Source: Candidatus Woesebacteria bacterium (GTDB lineage Bacteria > Patescibacteriota > Microgenomatia > UBA1406 > GWC2-37-13). From it: a stretch of DNA of 64,000 bases. The first letter of the stretch is position 1. Each line of letters begins with the position of its first letter. Under the pieces are notes generated by a model that worked only from the letters and a program-made list of their open reading frames with translations, was not told where the DNA came from and did no database searches. The stretch spans positions 1-64,000 of the forward strand of contig JAGQLS010000002.1 of assembly GCA_020429045.1 (NCBI GenBank). The letters run 5' to 3'. A program made the position numbers and the translations under genes. This document shows positions 51,167 to 60,184 of the stretch, in pieces.

Positions 51167-52588
51167 ATGAAGAACACTCATACGTTTTCACTTCCCACAA
51201 TTTTCGTCATCTTTGGCATAACCGGCGATCTTGTAAAAAAGAAAATCCTCAAGTCACTCTACGATCTATATCTCAAACAGCTCCTTCCTGAAAAATTTTT
51301 GATCTATGGATTTTCCCGAAGACGGTATGACGACGAACAACTTCGTGCGTATCTTTTGGAGATTATGAATAGGCGCATATTCAAAGAACCTAAACAATAC
51401 AACGCGTTTTTGTCACACATCCATTACGTGCAGGGAAATTTTCTCACCATCAGTGCATACGAAGATTTGGCTCTCAAACTTGGTCGTGTAGACAAAGATT
51501 GGACATTTTGTTCAAATAAGTTATTTTATCTTGCCGTGCCGCCGGTTGTATATCCGCAACTTATTAACAATCTCCATCTTTCCGGTCTGACCAAACCGTG
51601 CAGCCCCGAGGAAGGGTGGACGCGCGTCATTCTCGAGAAGCCGTTTGGCACGGATTTCGAAAGCGCGAAAGCTCTCGACATGCAACTTGCCAAACTGTTT
51701 AAAGAAGAGCAAATTTATCGGGTCGATCATTATTTAGCAAAAGAAACCGTGCGAAACATCCTTGCATTTCGGTTCGGCAATAGCTTTTTGCAACCTGCAT
51801 GGAACAAACACTATATCCATAGTATTTCAGTCAGACTGTACGAGAAGGATTTAGTCGGTAGCCGTGGAGGATTTTATGACAAAGTGGGTGCGTTGCGCGA
51901 TGTGGGGCAAAACCACATGCTCCAACTGTTGGCATTTTTTCTCATGGATCAGCCAAAAACGTTTACTCCGGAAGAAATCAAAAAAGAGCGAAGCAAGGCA
52001 CTTTCATCACTAAAACTTTTTTCAGCGCAAGAAGTGAAAGACAATGCATTTCGCGGACAGTATGACGGTTACACAAACGAAGACGGTGTAGCTGCACATT
52101 CGACCATAGAGACATATTTTAAGATCAGGGCTTACAGTACGTGCCCGGATTTTGTAGGAGTTCCTCTCATCCTTGAAAGCGGTAAAGGTATGCACCAAAA
52201 CCGCACAGAAGTCGTAGTAGAATTCAAACGACCGAGTTCGAATTTGTTTGATGTGGATAAACAGCAAAATAATACGTTGCATTATCTCATCAAGCCTCAC
52301 GAAAAAATATCATTAGACTTTTTGGCAAAGCGGCCAGGGTTTTCATACATGCTCGATTCCCACGAGTTGTCTTTCGACTACCACGAGCGTCATCGTCACG
52401 AGGAATTTGTTGATGATTACGAAGCATTGCTGTACGATATTATTCGGGGAGACCAAACGCTTTTTGTCTCAACAGGAGAAATTCTCAATCAATGGAAGTT
52501 TATAGAACCGTTTGTCGAAACGTGGAACAAGATGGGGATCAAGGATTTACAAAAATACCTGCCAGGAAACTTTGAAGGAATCGAATAA
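51167..52588 (+). CDS. zwf: Glucose-6-phosphate dehydrogenase
   Basis: 473 residues. FVIFGITGDLVKKKILKSLY is the NADP-binding start (G-x-T-G-D-L), RVILEKPFGTDFESA and RVDHYLAKETVRNILAFRFG carry the conserved catalytic region with DHYL. It oxidises glucose 6-phosphate to the lactone, making NADPH. The gnd gene follows 56 bases later, so the oxidative pentose-phosphate steps are adjacent. NADPH would feed the thiol and sulfoxide repair enzymes encoded nearby. No lactonase gene is seen. Confidence 0.95.
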   Translation: MKNTHTFSLPTIFVIFGITGDLVKKKILKSLYDLYLKQLLPEKFLIYGFSRRRYDDEQLRAYLLEIMNRRIFKEPKQYNAFLSHIHYVQGNFLTISAYEDLALKLGRVDKDWTFCSNKLFYLAVPPVVYPQLINNLHLSGLTKPCSPEEGWTRVILEKPFGTDFESAKALDMQLAKLFKEEQIYRVDHYLAKETVRNILAFRFGNSFLQPAWNKHYIHSISVRLYEKDLVGSRGGFYDKVGALRDVGQNHMLQLLAFFLMDQPKTFTPEEIKKERSKALSSLKLFSAQEVKDNAFRGQYDGYTNEDGVAAHSTIETYFKIRAYSTCPDFVGVPLILESGKGMHQNRTEVVVEFKRPSSNLFDVDKQQNNTLHYLIKPHEKISLDFLAKRPGFSYMLDSHELSFDYHERHRHEEFVDDYEALLYDIIRGDQTLFVSTGEILNQWKFIEPFVETWNKMGIKDLQKYLPGNFEGIE

Positions 52589-52644
52589 TAATTGTCATTT
52601 TCGATTAGAAGACAATTTTTACCTATCATTTATCATCTAGACAT

Positions 52645-53562
52645 ATGCAAAAAGAAATCGGTATCGTAGGTCTCGGGAAAATGGGCGCAGGCATCGCTCT
52701 CCAACTTCAAAAAAAAGGGTGGCGCGTGATTGGAAAAAATCGTTCTCCCGAAAAAACACGTGAACTTGCCAAAGAAGGCATCATTGCGACATTTGACACA
52801 AAAGAATTTGTGCAAGCATTTACTCATTCGCCGCGCGTGGTGTGGCTTATGGTGCCCGCAGGTCAAGCGGTCGATGACGCATTGTTTGGGCAAGGGGGTC
52901 TCGTTAATCATCTTGAGCGCGGCGATATCTTAATCGACGCTGGCAACTCGCATTACACCAAGACACAAAAGCGGTACGAACAGGTCGAGCAACACGGTAT
53001 CCGTTTTATCGACTGCGGTGTCTCTGGTGGGCCCTCGGGAGCTCGTCACGGCGCGTGTTGTATGATCGGCGGCAGCGTCGAAACCTTTTCATATCTTGAG
53101 CCGCTTTTCCAAACCGTGTGCGTAGACAAAGGCTATGCACATTTCTCAGGCAACGGCGCTGGACATTTTGTCAAAATGGTACACAACGGCATAGAGTACG
53201 GTATGATGCAGGCTCTTGGCGAAGGTTTTGGCGTTATGAAAGAGTCACCGTTTAAGCTCAATCTAACCGACGTTGCGCAAGTATATAATCATGGGAGTGT
53301 TATCACGTCGCGACTCATGGGTTGGCTCCATGAGGCTTATCGTGACTGGGGAGAAGATTTGGCCCCGATTTCTGGCACAATCGGCCACAGCGGTGAGGGT
53401 GAGTGGACAATACAAGCCGCAGGAGAAATGAATATCGAAGTTCCCGTTATCAAACAAGCGTTTGATTATCGCTTACAATCTAATGGAAAGCCAAACTATA
53501 TTGGCAAAGTTGTTTCTGCCTTGCGTGGTAAATTCGGCGGCCACCCAGTCAAGAAAGAGTAA
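52645..53562 (+). CDS. gnd: 6-phosphogluconate dehydrogenase (decarboxylating), short form
   Basis: 305 residues, typical of the short GndA/YqeC-like class. GIVGLGKMGAGIALQLQKKG is the nucleotide-binding start, and LIDAGNSHYTKTQKR, IDCGVSGGPSGARHGACCMI, GAGHFVKMVHNGIEYGMMQA hold substrate and catalytic residues (K and N of the KMVHNGIEY motif). It converts 6-phosphogluconate to ribulose 5-phosphate. TATCAT lies 8 bases before the ATG, so it may also be transcribed on its own. Confidence 0.94.
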   Translation: MQKEIGIVGLGKMGAGIALQLQKKGWRVIGKNRSPEKTRELAKEGIIATFDTKEFVQAFTHSPRVVWLMVPAGQAVDDALFGQGGLVNHLERGDILIDAGNSHYTKTQKRYEQVEQHGIRFIDCGVSGGPSGARHGACCMIGGSVETFSYLEPLFQTVCVDKGYAHFSGNGAGHFVKMVHNGIEYGMMQALGEGFGVMKESPFKLNLTDVAQVYNHGSVITSRLMGWLHEAYRDWGEDLAPISGTIGHSGEGEWTIQAAGEMNIEVPVIKQAFDYRLQSNGKPNYIGKVVSALRGKFGGHPVKKE

Positions 53563-53583
53563 AATATAAAACGTAAGTATGAT

Positions 53584-53612
53584 TTGACAAACGTAATACA
53601 AATATGTATTAT
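53584..53612 (+). promoter_or_regulatory. vapBC promoter with internal operator
   Basis: TTGACA (53584-53589), a 17-bp spacer and TATTAT (53607-53612), 8 bases before the ATG. TAATAC-AAATAT-GTATTA (53594-53611) is an inverted repeat lying between and on the promoter elements, as expected for antitoxin autorepression. Confidence 0.6.
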
Positions 53613-53620
53613 GTAAGAAT

Positions 53621-53905
53621 ATGCAACAAATAACAACCACAATTTCCACCAAAGGCCAAGTGACCATTCCTTCGTATGTGAGGGAATCGCTGCACATCAA
53701 AACCGGGGAAAAAATACTTGTTCAAAGCGCCAATCCCAGGACAAAAGAAATTGTTTTGAAAGTTCTCACTTCGCAACAAAATATCGAATCCCTCTACGGA
53801 GTCTTAGCCTCTCACAACAAGAAAACAAACCAGTACGTACCTCTAAAAACAGTTCGATCAAAAGTTGGTAAAAAATTAGGTCAAAGATATGCAGTCAAAA
53901 AGTAA
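53621..53905 (+). CDS. vapB: AbrB/MazE-type (SpoVT-AbrB) antitoxin
   Basis: 94 residues. TTTISTKGQVTIPSYVRESL followed by HIKTGEKILVQ is the swapped-hairpin AbrB DNA-binding domain. The C-terminal part is a flexible toxin-binding tail (QYVPLKTVRSKVGKK). It overlaps the PIN toxin gene by 17 bases. It should repress its own promoter and neutralise the toxin. Confidence 0.85.
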   Translation: MQQITTTISTKGQVTIPSYVRESLHIKTGEKILVQSANPRTKEIVLKVLTSQQNIESLYGVLASHNKKTNQYVPLKTVRSKVGKKLGQRYAVKK

Positions 53906-54284
53906 AGCGATTATTGTCGACGCCAATATAGTTTTGCGTTTTTTGTTAAACGATCACCCGCAATTGTCACAAAAGGCAAAAGCAATTATTACAAAAAGCA
54001 CTATTTTTATCGACGAGACCGTTATTGCAGAAGTAATCTGGGTTTTAGAATCGTTTTACGAGCTTAAGAAAACAGACATAGTCAAGAATATGAGCATATT
54101 CATTTCATTTAAACACATCGAAAGTGAAAACAAGGAGCGCATCATGCAAGCACTCAATTACTATTCTTTGTACAATATTTCATATATCGACGCATGGCTA
54201 CTAGCTTTACGGAAAGACAAGAAAACAACACTGGCTACATTTGATAAAACGTTACAAACATTGGCCCAGAAAAAAAAGATATGA
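53889..54284 (+). CDS. vapC: PIN-domain ribonuclease toxin (VapC-type)
   Basis: 131 residues. AIIVDANIVLRFLLND (first Asp), ETVIAEVIWVLESFY (Glu), ISYIDAWLLALRKD (Asp) and LATFDKTLQTLA (Asp) give the four acidic residues of an active PIN nuclease. VapC toxins cut tRNA or rRNA. It follows its antitoxin with overlap and itself overlaps the cyclase-family gene by 4 bases, so that gene is in the same transcript. Confidence 0.87.
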   Translation: MQSKSKAIIVDANIVLRFLLNDHPQLSQKAKAIITKSTIFIDETVIAEVIWVLESFYELKKTDIVKNMSIFISFKHIESENKERIMQALNYYSLYNISYIDAWLLALRKDKKTTLATFDKTLQTLAQKKKI

Positions 54285-54907
54285 CGGATTATGCAACAAT
54301 CATCGACATTTCCTTGCCCCTTCATCCCGGGACTATCGTTTACCCGAGCAATCCTGCTATTGAAATAGAAAAAGAAACAAGCGCAAGTGGCAATACTATT
54401 TCAAAAATCACCTTCGGCTCCCACACCGGCACGCACATCGATGCACCTCGCCATTCGTCGGTAGATGGTATTCCGCTCGACCAGATTCCTTTGTCAACAT
54501 TTGTCGGCATGTGTAGAGTCATTGATTGTACATCGGAGCAAACGTTTATCTCACAATCGTTCCTTGAATCACAAAACATTCAAACCAAAGAGCGCATCTT
54601 ATTGAAAACTTCCAATTCCACCAGAGGATTTGAAACGTTTTATGACGATTATGTGTTTCTTTCGCCAGAAGGGGCACGCTACTTGGCAGAAAAAGGAGTA
54701 CAACTGGTTGGCATTGATTATCTTTCGATAAAACAACGAGGATCAAAAGACAACCGTCCGCACACGGAGCTGTTGAGCAAAAATATCCCGATTGTCGAAG
54801 GTATAGACTTACGTAAAGTTGATGCAGGAGATTATTTCCTTGTTATCCTTCCTTTGTATTTTACCGACATTGATGGCGCACCCGCACGTGCTATTTTGTT
54901 GAAATAG
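54281..54907 (+). CDS. Cyclase-family (kynurenine-formamidase-like) hydrolase
   Basis: 208 residues. DISLPLHPGTIVYPSNPAIE, SHTGTHIDAPRH (metal site) and GIDYLSIKQRGSKDNRPHTE are the signatures of the cyclase/KynB family, metal-dependent amidases or esterases. No tryptophan degradation genes are near, so the substrate is open. Its translation is coupled to vapC, which is unusual for a metabolic enzyme. Confidence 0.85.
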   Translation: MTDYATIIDISLPLHPGTIVYPSNPAIEIEKETSASGNTISKITFGSHTGTHIDAPRHSSVDGIPLDQIPLSTFVGMCRVIDCTSEQTFISQSFLESQNIQTKERILLKTSNSTRGFETFYDDYVFLSPEGARYLAEKGVQLVGIDYLSIKQRGSKDNRPHTELLSKNIPIVEGIDLRKVDAGDYFLVILPLYFTDIDGAPARAILLK

Positions 54908-54909
54908 TC

Positions 54910-55497
54910 CTATTCAATCACCTTTAGCACATTCCACCAGGCTTTGATGTAGTCTGCGCGCTTGTTTTGGTACTTGAGATAATAGGCATGCTCCCATACG
55001 TCAAGCCCGATCAGGGGTTTGTGACCTTCAAGATATGGGCTATCCTGGTTGGCAGTAGAATATATCTCGAGTTCGCCATTGTTGTCTACAAGCCATGCCC
55101 AGCCGCTACCAAACCTGCTCAGTGCTGCTTGTGTAAATTCGTCTTTAAACGAATCAATTGAGCCAAAGGTAGATTTAATATCTTCTTGAAGCTCTTCATT
55201 AATTTCCTTTTCCGGACCCATAATGGACCAAAAAAGGGTATGATTGAGGTGTCCACCGCCATTGTTTTTAAACGAAATGTCGTCGACATTTGGTTCGCCC
55301 ATGGAGTGAAATTGTTCCATCAATCCTTCAAGCGTTGCATCTTTGGGCATTTTATCTCCGTACTTTTCAAGCACAGCATTCAATTTATCCACGTATCCTT
55401 GATGATGTTTGTCGTGGTGAATGCGCATGGTCTCCTCGTCAATATACGGTTCAAGCGCATTGTATTCATACGGTAAATCAGGAAGAGTAATAGTCAT
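54910..55497 (-). CDS. sod: Superoxide dismutase, Fe/Mn type
   Basis: 195 residues from ATG 55497. LPDLPYEYNALEPYIDEETM, MRIHHDKHHQGYVDKLN (metal His), NNGGGHLNHTLFWSIMGP and GLDVWEHAYYLKYQNKRADY (DVWEHAYY metal motif) are all present. It turns superoxide into oxygen and peroxide. No signal peptide is seen, so it is cytoplasmic. The 3' ends of this gene and the cyclase gene are 2 bases apart, converging. Confidence 0.95.
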   Translation of the reverse strand: MTITLPDLPYEYNALEPYIDEETMRIHHDKHHQGYVDKLNAVLEKYGDKMPKDATLEGLMEQFHSMGEPNVDDISFKNNGGGHLNHTLFWSIMGPEKEINEELQEDIKSTFGSIDSFKDEFTQAALSRFGSGWAWLVDNNGELEIYSTANQDSPYLEGHKPLIGLDVWEHAYYLKYQNKRADYIKAWWNVLKVIE

Positions 55498-55624
55498 AAT
55501 GGTAAATCCAATTTGTAAATTATTTTCATTGTACAGCAATTGACGAAGATATGAAAATCATATGGACATAGACCAAGACAATTCATCAAGGAACGTAAAA
55601 CGGATGATGGTATACTATACCCAT

Positions 55625-56686
55625 ATGACAAAACTCATTATCCGTATACTGAGCACATGTTTATTTTTTATTTTTGTTACTTCTGTTTTTGCCCAAACTC
55701 CAACAACCGCTCCGACCATCAGCCCAAGAGAAAAAATCAATATTAGTACCGACGGGCTTGTAGCCACTCAAACACAAACAGGAAACGATCTATTCATCGG
55801 CGGTACGTTCAATAAGTTGGCTATAGAAAATGGCACACCGGTCCAGCGAAGAAATCTAGCAGAAGTCTTTGTCGACACAGAAATAGTTGGCGATTGGCAA
55901 CCGCAGCCTGATAATACAGTCGAAGCTTTGGCTCTCTATCAAAAAACTTTAATCGTTGGGGGGAAATTTACCAATATATCGGCAACGCAGCAACCGTATC
56001 TTGCTTTTTTCGATATTGATAAAAAATTTCTTCTGAAGAAAGACCTTGCCCCCGATGCTCCGGTACTTGCACTTGCGCTTGATGGTGATTTGCTCTACGT
56101 TGGCGGAGAATTTAAAAATGTAAACGGTGCATCACACCAGTATGTGTTTGCGTACGATCTAGCCGGCAACACAATTACATCGTGGGATCCGCACGTCAAT
56201 GCTCCTGTCGAAGGGATTGTCATTGAAGAGGGTGTAATAAAGCTGATTACTGTTGGTGCTGCTGCTGACAGCGGAAGCAAAAACATCATTGTTGAAAAAG
56301 CAGGAGCAGCAGAAAAAACAGATGGGAAAACTCCTCAACCAACAACAGAAGATGATCCTTTAAGTATTTCTGTCGGTCAGTTGGGTTTTAAAATTCCTAC
56401 GCTTTCTGACGTTTTGACATTTGCAGTGCGCGCATTTTTTGCGGTATCTGGGCTGATTGCTATGTTTTATCTATTACTTGGGGCAATAGCCTGGATCACA
56501 AGCGGAGGCGATAAAGATAAAATCCAGGCAGCGCGGGATAAAATTCAGGCAGCGCTTATTGGTGTCGTCATGACAGTGGTGGTTTTAGGGTTGACGTGGA
56601 CTATGGAGCAAGTTGTTTTTAACAGGAGAATTTGTTTTGGGTTATCTTGTCCTCTTACTATTCCTTCTATTCTTGAGCCTACCTAA
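55625..56686 (+). CDS. Exported beta-propeller-like protein with a VirB2/TrbC-like membrane pair
   Basis: 353 residues from ATG 55625, 8 bases after TATACT. A signal peptide (LIIRILSTCLFFIFVTSVFA) precedes repeats such as GNDLFIGGTFNKLA and DGDLLYVGGEFKNVNG, which look like delta-60/propeller blades. At the C-terminus two hydrophobic segments flank ITSGGDKDKIQAARDKIQAA, the pattern of small pilin-like TrbC/VirB2 membrane proteins common in Patescibacteria. The fusion suggests a surface module held in the membrane by a pilin-type tail. Its 3' end overlaps the convergent truB-like gene by 45 bases. Confidence 0.65.
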   Translation: MTKLIIRILSTCLFFIFVTSVFAQTPTTAPTISPREKINISTDGLVATQTQTGNDLFIGGTFNKLAIENGTPVQRRNLAEVFVDTEIVGDWQPQPDNTVEALALYQKTLIVGGKFTNISATQQPYLAFFDIDKKFLLKKDLAPDAPVLALALDGDLLYVGGEFKNVNGASHQYVFAYDLAGNTITSWDPHVNAPVEGIVIEEGVIKLITVGAAADSGSKNIIVEKAGAAEKTDGKTPQPTTEDDPLSISVGQLGFKIPTLSDVLTFAVRAFFAVSGLIAMFYLLLGAIAWITSGGDKDKIQAARDKIQAALIGVVMTVVVLGLTWTMEQVVFNRRICFGLSCPLTIPSILEPT

Positions 56687-57490
56687 TGGCTGTTTATCTT
56701 TGAACAAATCTATCATATCGAGTTTTTCGCCTTTTCGTACAAGATCTTTTAATGAATATTTTCCGATATTTGTTCGTGTTATTGCATATGCTGTCAGCGG
56801 CAGTTGGATGTGGCTACCGATATCGTGTACGAGTTGGCGCACATATGTACCGCTTGAGCACGAGATTGCACACGCGACGAGTAGATGGTTTGTACTATCT
56901 TGATGTTGCGCAAAATAGTTTTCCCACCCAGCATGGATGAGTTTTTGTCGAAAATCTCCCTGCACGTTTTCTATAGATGTAAGAATGTAATTTTTGAGCT
57001 TGGTTGCCGCAACAACATTCATATGACTCAACGAGAGCGTGTGTATTTCGATTTTTTTCGAAGGAAGCGTAACAGTGTCTATTTTTCCCTCACGCGCCCA
57101 GTAAAAAAGTGGCTTTCCATCGACTCTGCGCGATGAATAAGGAGGATACTGCTGGATATGTTTTCCTACAAAACGAGGAAGCTCTGCCGCTATTTTTTTC
57201 TGTACTTGTTTAAAGTTTGCGATCCGTTTCGATTGAGTAATCAACCCAAGCAAATCATACGAATCAGTGGCAATCCCGCACAACATGGTGAAAACATATC
57301 TCTTTTTGAGCCGTTCATATGTTTTGCGTTTTTTATTTTCCTCATCAACAAGAAGCAAGAGCAGTCCTTCAGCCATGGGGTCCAACCTTCCTGCGTAGCC
57401 AATTTTTGCATCATGATATTGAGGGAGCGATTGTATCTTTTGAACGATCTGGTAGGGTGTTTCGCCCGGTGGTTTGTAAACAAGGAGCAT
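56642..57490 (-). CDS. Second TruB-like pseudouridine synthase
   Basis: 282 residues. LLVYKPPGETPYQIVQKIQS, the catalytic GYAGRLDPMAEGLLLLLVD (Asp), RYVFTMLCGIATDSYDLLGL, PPYSSRRVDGKPLFYWAREG and SGTYVRQLVHDIGSHIQL follow the TruB order. It differs from the copy at 49826-50476 in the usual GHGGTLDP motif (GYAGRLDP) and carries a longer middle region. It may modify another RNA or position. Its 3' end overlaps the opposite gene by 45 bases. Confidence 0.87.
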   Translation of the reverse strand: MLLVYKPPGETPYQIVQKIQSLPQYHDAKIGYAGRLDPMAEGLLLLLVDEENKKRKTYERLKKRYVFTMLCGIATDSYDLLGLITQSKRIANFKQVQKKIAAELPRFVGKHIQQYPPYSSRRVDGKPLFYWAREGKIDTVTLPSKKIEIHTLSLSHMNVVAATKLKNYILTSIENVQGDFRQKLIHAGWENYFAQHQDSTNHLLVACAISCSSGTYVRQLVHDIGSHIQLPLTAYAITRTNIGKYSLKDLVRKGEKLDMIDLFKDKQPLGRLKNRRNSKRTR

Positions 57491-57577
57491 AGTGTATTAC
57501 GAATGATAAACCTGCGCATGGGTGCCTATGCCGATAAGAAAAATGTCACAAGAGGTCATGATATATTTTTTTATGCA
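57491..57577. other. Short gap upstream of the second truB-like gene
   Basis: AT-rich stretch of 87 bases between two minus-strand genes; it probably holds the truB2 promoter, but no clear -35/-10 pair was found. Confidence 0.2.
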
Positions 57578-58444
57578 TTAGAAAGATTTTATGAGTACTG
57601 CAGCCAAAAATGCAAGCACTCCAGCAAATAATTTTCGTTTGAGATTGGTATGTTCTTTGAAAAATATGACACCAAAAATGACCGACACAACAACTTGTCC
57701 TGTCAAAAGAATCACTACAACACCTCTATCGGGCGCAAAACGGTAGGCAGCAAAAGAGAAAATAAAATAGAGGAGGCTTGTCCCGCTTGCGAAAAAACTC
57801 CGCATCACCGCATATCGTAACTGAGGGATTATTTTTTTTATATCTTTGGCAACAGTTTTAAAGTAGAGCACAAGAGTAATGAGCGAACTTCCGCAGTAGG
57901 CAAGCACAAGGTACGTACCAGTACTCACTGACGACGATACACCCGCACTCGCCACCTGGAATACAGAAAATAGCAAAGCAGATAGAATAATCCATAATAC
58001 GCTCGAGTTCATTGTTAGCCTTTTTTCATTATATTGAATCAACACGATGGCATACAACATGAGCTCTACCCCAAGTAATTGCGTGAAAGAGAAATGACTA
58101 CTGAGAAAAAGAATCGAGAGAATTACTCCCCAAACAACGATTGACGAAAAAGCAATTTGAGTAGTTCCCGCATCAAGATTTTTTTGACCTTTGAAATAGA
58201 TAATGTTTCCAAACGCAAGCGACAATACGACAAGAAGAATAGAGAGAGCATTGTTTCCGGCATTTTGTATCGAAATTCCCCCAAAAAAAGGAGAAAGAAA
58301 TAAACTAAGTAACCCAGCAGAAGCCGTGACCAAAAAGGATTGTGTTATGGCAGAAACATGGATATCCTTGCTGAGCAGTCTTGTTGCAAGACTGTATGTT
58401 GCACGGGATACAATCGCACACAGTGTAAAAACAAACCAGTTCAT
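57578..58444 (-). CDS. EamA/DMT-type permease
   Basis: 288 residues with about ten hydrophobic segments in two halves. WFVFTLCAIVSRATYSLATR at the N-terminus and VILLTGQVVVSVIFGVIFFK near the C-terminus fit the EamA repeats. It probably exports or imports a small metabolite. It ends a minus-strand run with the HAD hydrolase and the kinase-like gene upstream, with gaps of only 5 and 6 bases, so the three form an operon. Confidence 0.82.
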   Translation of the reverse strand: MNWFVFTLCAIVSRATYSLATRLLSKDIHVSAITQSFLVTASAGLLSLFLSPFFGGISIQNAGNNALSILLVVLSLAFGNIIYFKGQKNLDAGTTQIAFSSIVVWGVILSILFLSSHFSFTQLLGVELMLYAIVLIQYNEKRLTMNSSVLWIILSALLFSVFQVASAGVSSSVSTGTYLVLAYCGSSLITLVLYFKTVAKDIKKIIPQLRYAVMRSFFASGTSLLYFIFSFAAYRFAPDRGVVVILLTGQVVVSVIFGVIFFKEHTNLKRKLFAGVLAFLAAVLIKSF

Positions 58445-58449
58445 AGTTG

Positions 58450-59058
58450 TTATGATATTAATTTTCTAATTTCCTCTTCGCATTGCTTGGCTTCTGTAAA
58501 CAAAATGCCGTTAAAACCTAGCGCTTGGGCAGCTTCCACGTTCTTTTTTCCGTCGTCGATAAAAATACATGTATTTGCCGGCACGCCGAGGAGCTCGAGC
58601 GTTTTTGCAAACTGCGCTCTTTCTGGCTTTTTGAGACCAGTTTCACACGAAGTTATGATCGGCTCAAACAAATCTGCAAGATGGAACCGCTCTTTTTTAT
58701 ATGCGATTATTTCTTTGTGAGTGTTAGAAAGTATGGAGAGTTTGAATCCTTGTTTTTTGAGTTTACGCGCAAGGTCAAGCATACCAGGAATTTCTTTTTG
58801 GTAGTCGCGCGAAAGCTTAATAGCAAAGGCTGGGTCGGTATCTATCGCCTGAGCATTGGTCAATAGTTTTTTCCAATAGTCTTTTTCAGACATGTGTCCG
58901 CGCGAAAGTTGATCGTTAAACAGTTTCCGCGACTTGGTGTAGTCGTCGGGCGTGATTTGGTAGTGATTATAAAATGCTTGATCTTTCTCATTTGAATCGA
59001 TGAGCCAGTCATTGGTCATGAGTACGTTGCCTTGGTCAAAGACGATGTGGGTGATCAT
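58450..59058 (-). CDS. HAD-family hydrolase (YihX-like)
   Basis: 202 residues. Motif I is FDQGNVL, so the second Asp usual in HAD phosphatases is replaced by Gly after Gln, as in the YihX-like subfamily. Motif II is LSILSNTH, motif III Lys in GLKKPERAQF and motif IV IFIDDGKKN. A helical cap lies between motifs I and II. The substrate is probably a sugar phosphate or similar. It is in one transcript with the APH-like and EamA genes. Confidence 0.85.
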   Translation of the reverse strand: MITHIVFDQGNVLMTNDWLIDSNEKDQAFYNHYQITPDDYTKSRKLFNDQLSRGHMSEKDYWKKLLTNAQAIDTDPAFAIKLSRDYQKEIPGMLDLARKLKKQGFKLSILSNTHKEIIAYKKERFHLADLFEPIITSCETGLKKPERAQFAKTLELLGVPANTCIFIDDGKKNVEAAQALGFNGILFTEAKQCEEEIRKLIS

Positions 59059-59064
59059 ATATTT

Positions 59065-60162
59065 TTAAATATTGTAATAGTGAAATACTTCTTCCAAAAC
59101 CGTCATACCATGCTTAATCAGCGTTTGTAAAAAGGGCGCTGAATCGACTTTCGATCGTTTAAATCTAAGATGTAATTTAGAGATAAGATAGCGAAGTCGA
59201 TACAACGCCAGTTTCTCATCAAAGTGCGTTGGGAGAGCGCTTATCGTACGGTACCCTTCAATAAATGGTTTCATACGAGTATCGTCATAGAAGAGGCTGA
59301 ACTGCGCAAAATCCATGACAGGGTCTCCGGCGCAACATTCGTCCCAATCGACAATGCCGGTTATGCGCGTACCATCTGAAAGTACGTTCCAGTCGGCTAC
59401 ATCGTTGTGTACCAGCGACGACGTTTGCAGTTGCAACAGCTGTTCGTTATTTTTACATATTTTTCGTATGGCGTCTTCTTGTTTTTGAGAAAAGAGCCCC
59501 TCGCTGACAAGGAAACGAAGATCATCATCGAGCGCGGCATAAAAGTGATCGCGCATGGTAGGATACTGTCCGACGAGCTCTCCTTTGGTTTTGGCAATAT
59601 CGTTGCGCATAAATCCAAAGTCTGTCGGGTGTACATTGTGAAATTTGGCACATTGTGCTCCAAGATCTTTCATAAGCGTGGTAATTATTGCTGGTTCAAG
59701 AGGAAGCATATGTTTTATTGCAGTTCCTGGGAGACACTCCAAAAGCATGAAGTCAAAGGCAAATCGTTTTCTCGTATCGTCAATATAGTAAGTAGAAAAA
59801 CTCGCCGCTCCTTTTTTACGAGCATTTGCTGCGGCGGTTTTTTCAACCCAAAAATAGCCGTTTTTGACCTGTGGCGGGTGTACGCGTGCTATGACCTCCA
59901 GGCCATTTTGCAGTGTTGCTTTGACAACGTTATTTATGTTCCCAAGTTGAATGGGACCGCTCATTTCGACCACTTGTGCGTCTTTTTCAGATAGTCCATA
60001 CTGTTGCATGCCATACGCTATAGCCTGCTTAACCAATGTTTTCGAAAAGTCTTTTCTTCTTGTCAAAAAAAGCTGTTTATTTTCCTGAGGAGAAATGTTG
60101 CGGTTGGTTTGCCAATAAAACATGTTTGTTCTATCTGAAAGATCAAACAAGGTTTTTTTCAT
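59065..60162 (-). CDS. Aminoglycoside-phosphotransferase-like small-molecule kinase
   Basis: 365 residues. NNVVKATLQNGLEVIARVHP is the nucleotide-binding start, LVHNDVADWNVLSDG (catalytic Asp) and GIVDWDECCAGDPVMDFAQF (metal Asp) are the APH/choline-kinase signatures. It phosphorylates an unknown alcohol-containing metabolite; nothing shows that it acts on antibiotics. Its promoter shares a symmetric -10 sequence with the divergent VIT1 gene (ATTATATAAT at 60169-60178), with both ATG codons 6 bases away. Confidence 0.85.
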   Translation of the reverse strand: MKKTLFDLSDRTNMFYWQTNRNISPQENKQLFLTRRKDFSKTLVKQAIAYGMQQYGLSEKDAQVVEMSGPIQLGNINNVVKATLQNGLEVIARVHPPQVKNGYFWVEKTAAANARKKGAASFSTYYIDDTRKRFAFDFMLLECLPGTAIKHMLPLEPAIITTLMKDLGAQCAKFHNVHPTDFGFMRNDIAKTKGELVGQYPTMRDHFYAALDDDLRFLVSEGLFSQKQEDAIRKICKNNEQLLQLQTSSLVHNDVADWNVLSDGTRITGIVDWDECCAGDPVMDFAQFSLFYDDTRMKPFIEGYRTISALPTHFDEKLALYRLRYLISKLHLRFKRSKVDSAPFLQTLIKHGMTVLEEVFHYYNI

Positions 60163-60168
60163 ATGCCT

Positions 60169-60178
60169 ATTATATAAT
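60169..60178. promoter_or_regulatory. Shared symmetric -10 element of two divergent leaderless genes
   Basis: ATTATATAAT is a palindrome holding TATAAT on the plus strand (60173-60178) and on the minus strand (60174-60169). The plus ATG (60185) and the minus ATG (60162) are each 6 bases away, so the same DNA can only serve one direction at a time. Confidence 0.6.
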
Positions 60179-60184
60179 GAACTG

